Below are positions 5,379 through 11,290 of a DNA stretch of 11,363 nt, in pieces; the first letter of the stretch is position 1; each line of letters opens with the position of its first letter. The stretch covers positions 1-11,363 of the forward strand of contig JAKAHO010000019.1 in NCBI GenBank assembly GCA_021814835.1. Reading direction: 5' to 3'. The notes beneath the pieces were generated by a model that saw only the letters and a list, made by a program, of their open reading frames with translations, was not told where the DNA came from and made no database searches. This DNA comes from a bacterium. Its GTDB lineage: Bacteria; Patescibacteriota; Minisyncoccia; UBA6257; GWB1-50-10. The position numbers were made by a program, and so were the translations under genes.

Positions 5379-5536
5379 TGTGCCCCCTCAGGACGAGTAC
5401 CCCCACTAGGAAATTGAACTGCTCGTCCCTTCGGGACTGCGCTTTCAGAACCCTCGGTTCTGAATAATCTCCTCCACGGAGGGGGCGCGGTTGCTTCCCC
5501 TCCGACCCACCCCTCGTTCAAATCCTCGTGAGGGGT
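5379..5536 (-). repeat. tRNA-tail element A, downstream of tRNA-Lys
   Basis: This has the same architecture as element B but is matched to tRNA-Lys. In the tRNA sense: an inverted copy of the tRNA-Lys 3' end (plus-strand TTCAAATCCTCGTG at 5517-5530) inside a 7-bp stem, 5509-5515 with 5530-5536; a 7-bp stem, 5478-5484 with 5497-5503; a perfect 9-bp hairpin, 5444-5452 with 5456-5464; a 5-bp hairpin, 5425-5429 with 5433-5437; then a direct copy at 5397-5419, with acceptor-side bases CCCCCACTAGGA identical to tRNA-Lys but an altered T-loop. GGACGAG (5391-5397) and CTCGTCC (5422-5428) enclose the direct copy. A second acceptor-like TTGTGCCCCC follows at 5379-5388. No credible protein gene occurs in 5265-5573. 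The role is unknown. Confidence 0.7.
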
Positions 5537-5537
5537 A

Positions 5538-5566
5538 TATATCCTCAATGGAACATTGAGGATATA
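5538..5566. terminator. Strong hairpin 3' of tRNA-Lys, possible terminator or trailer stem
   Basis: A perfect 13-bp stem (TATATCCTCAATG at 5538-5550 with its complement at 5554-5566) and a 3-nt loop lie 7 nt past the tRNA-Lys 3' end. The minus strand then reads TACCCC, so there is no T-run and intrinsic termination is uncertain. It occupies the same place as the tRNA-Arg terminator relative to its tRNA. Confidence 0.5.
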
Positions 5567-5573
5567 AATTGTG

Positions 5574-5645
5574 TGCCCCCACTAGGATTTGAACCTAGAA
5601 CCAATTGCTTAAGAGGCAACTGCTCTACCGTTGAGCTATAGGGGC
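5574..5645 (-). tRNA. tRNA-Lys, anticodon CTT
   Basis: A 72-nt cloverleaf: acceptor GCCCCTA with TGGGGGC, D-stem GCTC/GAGC, anticodon stem GTTGC/GCAAT around CTCTTAA (anticodon CTT, codon AAG), and T-arm CTAGG/CCTAG with loop TTCAAAT. The discriminator is A. CCA is not encoded (CAC follows). It has a good promoter upstream, divergent from recG. Its 3' end is partly duplicated in element A. Confidence 0.96.
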
Positions 5646-5660
5646 ATCGGATACGAAACT

Positions 5661-5688
5661 AGTATACCAATTTTCTTCGATTTGGCAA
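5661..5688 (-). promoter_or_regulatory. Promoter of tRNA-Lys
   Basis: Minus strand: -35 TTGCCA (5683-5688), 16-nt spacer, -10 TATACT (5661-5666), with a TGG just before the -10 (extended -10). Initiation would fall about 8 nt before the mature tRNA. It is back to back with the recG promoter. Confidence 0.7.
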
Positions 5689-5725
5689 TGCATTACATGC
5701 AATAGAAATAATACCGAAAAAATAT

Positions 5726-5731
5726 TATACT
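5726..5731 (+). promoter_or_regulatory. -10 box of recG (leaderless geometry)
   Basis: TATACT ends 8 nt before the recG ATG (5740). No -35 match is visible at 17 nt. A small inverted repeat (TGCAT-TAC-ATGCA) lies in the divergent region between this and the tRNA-Lys promoter. Confidence 0.5.
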
Positions 5732-5739
5732 ATGCGGCA

Positions 5740-7857
5740 ATGGTGGACCTCGCGACGCCCTTAGAGCGTATTGACGGATTTCAGGCACGCTTCATCTCCA
5801 AATTAAAAAAACTTGGCATAGAAACTGTACGCGACCTCCTCTCGCACTTCCCTGTCCGCTATGAGGACTTTTCCCGCGTCTACACAATTGAAGAGCTCGA
5901 GCCCGGTCAGGAAATAACTATCACTGCCGCGGTTGAATCCATAAAAAGCCGCAACACGTGGCGGCGCGGCTTAAATCTCGTCGAAGCAGAACTCTCGGAC
6001 AACACGGGAACCATCCGCGCAACGTGGTTTAACCAGCCGTACATTAAGAACGCACTCCAACCGGGACGCATCGCGAACTTCGCGGGAAAAGTGGTGATAT
6101 CAAAAAAAAGCGGAGAGATATATCTCTCGAATCCGACCTACGAACTCGTCTCCGAGCACGAGCACCACGAGACCAAGCACACCGCGCGTATTGTTCCTGT
6201 GTATTCCGAAACGCGCGGACTTACTTCAAAGGGGCTTCGTTATCTTATCCAACCGCTTCTGAAGCGTCTCCCCGAAATCCCCGAACTCTTCCCCGTAGAA
6301 ATGCTTGAGAGCCAGAACATTCCCGAAGTGAATAGCGCGCTCCAGACCATTCATTTTCCTGAAACGATTGAGGATGCAATGTCCGCGCGCAGACGGTTTG
6401 CATTCGAGGACCTTTTCTTTCTTCAGCTTGCTTCTGCGCTTGAGAGAATGAAGCTCGCGGAGCGGCCTGCACTTGCGGTCGCCGAGAGTGTTGAGCTTAT
6501 CAAATCGCTCATCGCAAAGCTTCCGTTCGAACTTACCCATTCTCAAAAACAATCGCTCTGGGAAATATTGCAGGATATTGAGAAGCCGCACCCCATGAAC
6601 CGCATCCTGCAGGGCGATGTGGGCTCCGGTAAAACGGTTATTGCGGGCCTCGTTGCGTATGCCACCGCCGAACGCGGAGCACAAACTGCATTTATGGCGC
6701 CCACGGAACTTCTCGCGCGCCAGCACTACCACACGTTCAACAAGCTCTTCTCTCAGTATGAGCGCGGCGTTGCGCTCCTTACTGCCAGCGAGGCGCGCAT
6801 TTCATACGGCCACGGCTTAGAGTCCGCCACCACGAAAACCTCTCTTTTGCGCGAGATAGCATCAGGAAAAGTACATATTGTGATAGGCACGCACGCGCTT
6901 ATTCAAAAGACTGTCGCGTTTCACTCGCTCGCGCTTGTTATTGTTGATGAACAGCACCGTTTCGGCGTGCGCCAGCGCGCGGCGCTTGAGCACGGCAAGA
7001 CGCTCATACCGCACTTCCTCTCAATGTCCGCGACACCCATCCCCCGCACGCTCTCGCTCACGCTTTTTGGAGATCTCGACCTCTCGCTCATTACCGAGCT
7101 TCCTAAAAACAGAAAACCCATTATCTCGCGCGTTGTACTCCCCGAGGAGCGCACGAATGCGTACCGGTTTATCCGCGATGAGATTGCCGCGGGCAGACAA
7201 GCGTTTGTGATATGCCCGCGTATCGAGAAACCTGAAGAGAGCGATAGCGCGACCTCGTTTATTGCGCGGGAAGTAAAATCGGTAAAAGAAGAACACGAGA
7301 AACTTTCACGAAACATTTTTCCTGACCTCAAAGTCAGCATGCTCCACGGCAAGATGCCCGCGAAAGAAAAGGCGTCGGTTATGCATGCATTCCAGAAGAA
7401 CGAGATCAATATTCTCGTCGCCACATCCGTTATTGAGGTCGGCATCGATATACCGAACGCGACTATTATGATGATTGAGGGCTCCGAGCGATTCGGCCTT
7501 GCCCAGCTCTATCAGTTCAAGGGGCGCGTGGGACGCGGCGAGCATCAGTCATACTGCATGCTTTTCACGGACTCCTCTGCCGCCACGACCCGCACGCGCC
7601 TCAAGGCGCTCGTGAACGCGAAAAATGGATTTGAACTCGCCGAGCAGGATTTAAAACTGCGCGGTCCCGGCGAGTTCCTCGGCGATGCGCAGACAGGCAT
7701 GCCCGATTTGGCAATGAAAGCAATACAGAACCCCGACCTCGTGAAGCATGCGCGTGAGGCGGTCGCGGCGCTTCTCAAAAAGGACTCAACGCTCAAAAAG
7801 CATGATGCGATGCGGGAGCGACTCGCCGTGTTTCGCCGCGATATCCACTGGGAATAA
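5740..7857 (+). CDS. recG: ATP-dependent DNA helicase RecG
   Basis: RecG is a cytosolic superfamily 2 helicase that remodels stalled replication forks and branch-migrates Holliday junctions and R/D-loops. The 705-residue length fits the family. In order: an N-terminal helical region; an OB-fold wedge domain (about 60-150) that splits the arms of the branched DNA; helicase lobe 1 with Walker A GDVGSGKT (292-299) and DEQHRFG (403-409, motif II) followed by SATPIPRTLSLTLFGDLDLS; lobe 2 with VATSVIEVGIDIPNA and the arginine-finger motif QFKGRVGRGE (592-601); and the C-terminal TRG region with LKLRGPGEFLGDAQTGMPDL. All key residues are intact. Start: ATG 5740 gives the conserved N-terminus and has TATACT 8 nt upstream; there is no Shine-Dalgarno. 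It is divergent from tRNA-Lys and converges with pheT through a terminator that contains its stop codon. Confidence 0.97.
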   Translation: MVDLATPLERIDGFQARFISKLKKLGIETVRDLLSHFPVRYEDFSRVYTIEELEPGQEITITAAVESIKSRNTWRRGLNLVEAELSDNTGTIRATWFNQPYIKNALQPGRIANFAGKVVISKKSGEIYLSNPTYELVSEHEHHETKHTARIVPVYSETRGLTSKGLRYLIQPLLKRLPEIPELFPVEMLESQNIPEVNSALQTIHFPETIEDAMSARRRFAFEDLFFLQLASALERMKLAERPALAVAESVELIKSLIAKLPFELTHSQKQSLWEILQDIEKPHPMNRILQGDVGSGKTVIAGLVAYATAERGAQTAFMAPTELLARQHYHTFNKLFSQYERGVALLTASEARISYGHGLESATTKTSLLREIASGKVHIVIGTHALIQKTVAFHSLALVIVDEQHRFGVRQRAALEHGKTLIPHFLSMSATPIPRTLSLTLFGDLDLSLITELPKNRKPIISRVVLPEERTNAYRFIRDEIAAGRQAFVICPRIEKPEESDSATSFIAREVKSVKEEHEKLSRNIFPDLKVSMLHGKMPAKEKASVMHAFQKNEINILVATSVIEVGIDIPNATIMMIEGSERFGLAQLYQFKGRVGRGEHQSYCMLFTDSSAATTRTRLKALVNAKNGFELAEQDLKLRGPGEFLGDAQTGMPDLAMKAIQNPDLVKHAREAVAALLKKDSTLKKHDAMRERLAVFRRDIHWE

Positions 7858-7886
7858 AATACCGCCCCTACGGGCGGTATTTTATT
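7853..7886. terminator. Bidirectional terminator containing the stop codons of recG and pheT
   Basis: A perfect 15-bp stem, 7853-7867 with 7872-7886, and loop CTAC, has A/T tracts at the base that give a T-rich tail in either direction. The recG TAA (7855-7857) lies in one arm and the pheT TAA (7885-7887, minus strand) in the other, so the two genes end within the same hairpin. Confidence 0.92.
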
Positions 7887-9873
7887 ATCGTGTCTGTGCT
7901 TTGAACTGAGCTGTGAGCATCTCCCTCACGCGCTTCATCTCTTTATCAACCTCATCACTCGTGAGCGTCCTGTCTTTCGCCTGAAACACCACGCGGAGAG
8001 TGATGCTCTGCTTATCGGAAAACGCGTCATCGGCATACTCGTCAACAAGATCCACGTCCACAATAAGTTTCTCATTCGCCTCCTCTACCGCCTGCATTAT
8101 CTCTCCGATACGCGTATCGAGCGATATAAACATCGAGACGTCGCGCATAACTTCGGGATATTTCTGGAGCGGCTCGTATTCACGGTCTCCTTCCGCGTGT
8201 TTTACGATTGCCTCAAGGTCAAGTTCTGCAATACTCACGTTCTTACGCGAAAAACCGAGATATCCGAGAAGCGTGTCGCCCGACTTCACCTCCAGACTGT
8301 TCTCCATAAAGAAGGATTTGTCGGTGGCGGCTAATTCCCTCATTGAGACATCTGCGAGTCCAAGACCCTCCAACATGCGGATAATAATTCCCTTCAATTC
8401 AAAGAATGTTTCATTACCCTTCGTGCCGAGCGCGATACAGAGATGCGTACGCTCGTGCAAATGCTTTCCGTCATTGCGGAACACATTGCCGATTTCAAAT
8501 ATGCGGACCGTATCGTAATATTTGAAATTCTCATCAACGTTTTTCACAACGCTATACGCAAGCGCTGCGCGTAAGTACTCATATTCGGCGCTTACGGGAT
8601 TTTCAAGCGCAATTGCGGAACCCGTCCACAACTCGCCGCGCGAAATATCGTCCTTGGAAATAAAGGTGTGGTTGTACACTTCATCTATGCCGAATCCGCG
8701 CAGCATCGAGCGCACAAGCGTTTTTGTCGTAATAAGATTATTCGCGACGGGTGCCATAAGCGGTACGCGGGGTGCCACCGCCTTCAACTTCCCTATTCCA
8801 TACATTCGTATCACTTCTTCCGAGAGGTCCTCGTTTGTTTCGATATCCGTTCTCTCTTGCGGAGCTTCCCACATGTTCTTCTTGAGATTTTTGAAGCCGA
8901 GCCGGCGCAAGTAGCCCGCCGCTTCCTTTTCGCTAAATGATGTGCCGAGGAGCTTATTGCACGCCTCCACATCAAACGCGAGGACTTTTTTCGGAATGGG
9001 CTTTGCGAGCGAATCAAAACGTTCGCCGGGAAGCGCGCCTGCGAGCGACTGGAGTGCCTGCGCCGCACGGTTCAAGCCCGCTTCAGTGAGCGAGACGCTG
9101 ATATCGTGCGAGAAGCGCTGAGATGCGTCCGTTGTGAGTCCAAGCTTTCTTGAGGCCTTCATAATAGACACGCCGTCAAAGTTCGCGGCCTCAACGAGAA
9201 TGCGCGTCGTACTCTCGGTTACCTCACAGCCCGTACCGCCTTTTATGCCCGCGATTGCGAGCGGCTTCTCGGGGTCGGCAATCACCAGCATTTCAGGGGT
9301 CAACGAATACTTTACGCCATCGATTGAGGTGATATGCTCGCCCTTCTTTGCGCGGCGCACAATAATTTCCGGTTTTCTTTTTCCGGAAAGTTTGTCGAAA
9401 TCAAATGCGTGCAGGGGCTGACCCGTTTCAATCATCACGTAGTTCATTATGTCCACCACATTATTGATAGGGCGAAGTCCGCACTCCGTGAGTACTGCCT
9501 GCAACCACTTGGGAGACGGGCCGATTGTTACGCGTTCAAAATACTGCGCGCTATACCGCGGGCAGAGCGTTTCGTCTTCTACGGTAATCGAAAACTTCTT
9601 TGGCGCCTTCTTCGCTTTTTCTTTCCACTCAATAAACGGAAGGTTCTTAAAATTTCTCAATGCGAGCGGGACATCCAGCGCCGCAGAGAGCTCGCGCGCA
9701 ATACCCGCATGCGACGAGGCATCCGAATAGCGGTTTGCGGGAATCTTTATTTCAATGGTACCCCCCTGCGCCTCTTCCGCCTCAAATGAGTAGGCGGAGA
9801 GGAGATCCGTCGCCTGCGCCTTGCTCCCGAGCTTCGGCACAAACTGCTTCAGTAATGTGTAGGAAAATTTCAT
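7885..9873 (-). CDS. pheT: Phenylalanine-tRNA ligase beta subunit, apparently lacking the EMAP/OB domain
   Basis: This is the beta subunit of the cytosolic (alpha-beta)2 enzyme that charges tRNA-Phe. It has 662 residues against about 800 in typical bacteria. The N-terminal B1 segment runs directly (from about residue 40) into IEIKIPANRYSDASSHAGIA, which in long forms comes after the tRNA-binding EMAP/OB domain (B2). That domain therefore seems to be absent. The B3/B4 editing region follows (CPRYSAQYFERV; RPINNVVDIMNYVMIETGQP; HAFDFDKL), then B5 (about 300-375), the synthetase-like core (YNHTFISKDD; ENPVSAEYEYLRAAL; IFEIGNVF), and the C-terminal FDX-ACB anticodon-binding domain (about 568-660, KYPEVMRDVSMFI). 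The start codon sits 1 nt after the upstream gene's TAA, so translation probably relies on coupling. It is the last gene of the pheS operon. Confidence 0.96.
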   Translation of the reverse strand: MKFSYTLLKQFVPKLGSKAQATDLLSAYSFEAEEAQGGTIEIKIPANRYSDASSHAGIARELSAALDVPLALRNFKNLPFIEWKEKAKKAPKKFSITVEDETLCPRYSAQYFERVTIGPSPKWLQAVLTECGLRPINNVVDIMNYVMIETGQPLHAFDFDKLSGKRKPEIIVRRAKKGEHITSIDGVKYSLTPEMLVIADPEKPLAIAGIKGGTGCEVTESTTRILVEAANFDGVSIMKASRKLGLTTDASQRFSHDISVSLTEAGLNRAAQALQSLAGALPGERFDSLAKPIPKKVLAFDVEACNKLLGTSFSEKEAAGYLRRLGFKNLKKNMWEAPQERTDIETNEDLSEEVIRMYGIGKLKAVAPRVPLMAPVANNLITTKTLVRSMLRGFGIDEVYNHTFISKDDISRGELWTGSAIALENPVSAEYEYLRAALAYSVVKNVDENFKYYDTVRIFEIGNVFRNDGKHLHERTHLCIALGTKGNETFFELKGIIIRMLEGLGLADVSMRELAATDKSFFMENSLEVKSGDTLLGYLGFSRKNVSIAELDLEAIVKHAEGDREYEPLQKYPEVMRDVSMFISLDTRIGEIMQAVEEANEKLIVDVDLVDEYADDAFSDKQSITLRVVFQAKDRTLTSDEVDKEMKRVREMLTAQFKAQTR

Positions 9874-9874
9874 A

Positions 9875-10219
9875 TTATTCTTTATGTGTGGATTCGTTTT
9901 CTTCTCTCTTTAAAAACATTGGCGCCACCACATTATTTATGAACGCTAAAAAATCTTTTCTGCTTCGGCTTGCTACTTTAAGGCCGCGCTCATCATATAA
10001 AACGGAGTCGCAATAGCGCCTTAATTCCTCGCGGGAAATCGAACTGTCTTCCACTTTGTCCCACACCTCTCTATCCTCATCGGTAAGTTCCGCTATATCC
10101 ACCTCAAAAAGATGGACCGGAGCGCCCCGCTCAATATCAGCACGTTTTCTCGCCTCCATCTTTGCACGAAAAAGCGCCAATGGGCTCCCTGTTTCTTTTG
10201 TCTCGTTGAATCGTTCCAT
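9875..10219 (-). CDS. Unknown 114-aa protein between pheS and pheT
   Basis: I do not recognise a family. The protein is soluble, very rich in Glu, Asp, Lys and Arg, has no membrane segment or signal peptide, and looks largely helical. The middle holds an acidic stretch (DIAELTDEDREVWDKVED) and the C-terminal half a basic helix around RSRKDFLAFINNVV. It starts 5 nt after the pheS stop and ends 1 nt before the pheT ATG, with no Shine-Dalgarno at either junction, so it appears translated in relay with both synthetase genes. That tight packing is the main argument that it is real. A role linked to the synthetase is suggested only by position. pheS and pheT are normally adjacent, so an insertion here is notable. 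Confidence 0.75.
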   Translation of the reverse strand: MERFNETKETGSPLALFRAKMEARKRADIERGAPVHLFEVDIAELTDEDREVWDKVEDSSISREELRRYCDSVLYDERGLKVASRSRKDFLAFINNVVAPMFLKREENESTHKE

Positions 10220-10224
10220 CGCTG

Positions 10225-11211
10225 TTAGAATTGCTTTATGAATCTCACATCGCCCGAATAAAAGAGGCGGATGTCGGGAATGCCGTACTTAATCATCGCG
10301 AGGCGGTCGAGCCCCATACCAAATGCGAAGCCCTGCACTTTTCGATAATCATATTTCACCGCATCGAACACATTGCGGTGCACCATGCCCGCACCCATCA
10401 CTTCAAGCCACTTCCCTCCCGGAAGGCGGATATCCAACTCAACGCCGGGTTCCACAAACGGGAAATAACTCGGACGATAGCGGAATTCCAATTCTTTGCC
10501 GAAGAATTTCTTGAAAAAGGTTTCAATAATGTACTTGAAGTTTGCGAGCGTGATATCAGGCCCCACCACCAAGCCCTCCACCTGATAGAAGTTTATTTCG
10601 TGCGACGCATCAGTCGCCTCATAACGGAACGTACGGCCCGGAACGATTATCTGGAATGGGGCCTCATGCGCCTCCATGTACCGCACCTGCATCGGCGAGG
10701 TGTGCGTACGCATCAGCATCTTCTTTTTCGAGACCTCGTTCTTTACCCAAAACGTGTCCCACATATCGCGCGCGGGGTGATCTGCGGGGATATTCAATGC
10801 GTCAAAGTTGTAATGTTCTTCCTCGAGTTCGGGGCCCTCGACTACCGAAAAATTCATCGATGAAAATATCTCGCGCACCTGCGCATCTATCTTTGTAAGC
10901 GGGTGTTCGTGACCTAACGCCATTTTCTTGCCCGGACGCGTCACGTCCACATGCGTGTGTTTCTTTCCGTGCGCGGAGAGCTCGCTGAGCTTCTTTGTAA
11001 GAAGCGCTTCGAGTTCCTGCTTCAGTTCATTTGCTTCGGTTCCCACGCGGCGCTTCTCCTCAACCGACATCTTGCTCAACCCGCGCAGCACTTCAGTGAG
11101 CTCGCCCTCCTTTCTTCCCAAATAGCGCACGCGCGCCGCCTCGCAGACTTTCGCGTCAGTCGCACTTTCAATATCTTTTATTGCCCGCGCACGCAAATTC
11201 GTAATGTCCAT
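10225..11211 (-). CDS. pheS: Phenylalanine-tRNA ligase alpha subunit
   Basis: This is the catalytic subunit that activates phenylalanine and transfers it to tRNA-Phe. At 328 residues it has the usual bacterial length. The N-terminal ~85 residues are charged and helical, as in the coiled-coil arm that contacts tRNA. The class II core begins near GHEHPLTKIDAQVREIF (100-116). Further landmarks are HPARDMWDTFW (145-155), MRTHTSPMQVR (167-177), motif 2 FRYEATDASH (195-204, Arg196 and Glu198), FYQVEGLVV (208-216), RPSYFPFVEPGVELDI (246-261) and motif 3 FGMGLDRLAM (297-306, Arg303). The end VRFIKQF is typical. The ATG at 11211 lies 11 nt after a strong TATAAT, leaving only a few nucleotides of leader. 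It is the first gene of the pheS-unknown-pheT operon and divergent from initiator tRNA. Confidence 0.97.
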   Translation of the reverse strand: MDITNLRARAIKDIESATDAKVCEAARVRYLGRKEGELTEVLRGLSKMSVEEKRRVGTEANELKQELEALLTKKLSELSAHGKKHTHVDVTRPGKKMALGHEHPLTKIDAQVREIFSSMNFSVVEGPELEEEHYNFDALNIPADHPARDMWDTFWVKNEVSKKKMLMRTHTSPMQVRYMEAHEAPFQIIVPGRTFRYEATDASHEINFYQVEGLVVGPDITLANFKYIIETFFKKFFGKELEFRYRPSYFPFVEPGVELDIRLPGGKWLEVMGAGMVHRNVFDAVKYDYRKVQGFAFGMGLDRLAMIKYGIPDIRLFYSGDVRFIKQF

Positions 11212-11222
11212 AACGTTTTTTC

Positions 11223-11250
11223 ATTATACCTTCTGTACGAATACATGCAA
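11223..11250 (-). promoter_or_regulatory. Promoter of the pheS operon
   Basis: Minus strand: -35 TTGCAT (11245-11250), 16-nt spacer, -10 TATAAT (11223-11228). Transcription should start about 4 nt before the pheS ATG. There is no room for a leader-peptide attenuator, so classic pheST-type attenuation is excluded for this start. Confidence 0.75.
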
Positions 11251-11256
11251 AACACC

Positions 11257-11285
11257 TTGAAATTTTCCCGAGTTACTGGTATGGT
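11257..11285 (+). promoter_or_regulatory. Promoter of initiator tRNA
   Basis: TTGAAA (11257-11262), exactly 17 nt, then TATGGT (11280-11285), with TGG just before the -10 (extended -10). Only 5 nt separate the -10 from the mature tRNA 5' end at 11291, so transcription would begin at or within a base or two of it. Confidence 0.7.
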
Positions 11286-11290
11286 TTCCC

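Noticed and set aside
5255..5548. 97-codon minus-strand open frame through element A
   Set aside because: It is composed of hairpins and tRNA-tail copies, has no RBS or promoter of the type seen elsewhere, and no protein-like composition.
5683..5701. Operator between the tRNA-Lys and recG promoters (TGCAT-TAC-ATGCA)
   Set aside because: The 5-bp arms are too short to separate from chance, and no regulator gene is nearby.
6226..6732. 168-codon minus-strand frame inside recG (and similar long frames opposite cca, pheT and pheS)
   Set aside because: Shadows of well-supported genes, with no independent start signals or family resemblance; the high GC third positions keep antisense frames open.
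11212..11222. Leader-peptide attenuator for pheS
   Set aside because: Only about 4 nt separate the predicted transcription start from the ATG, leaving no room for a Phe-rich leader and terminator.
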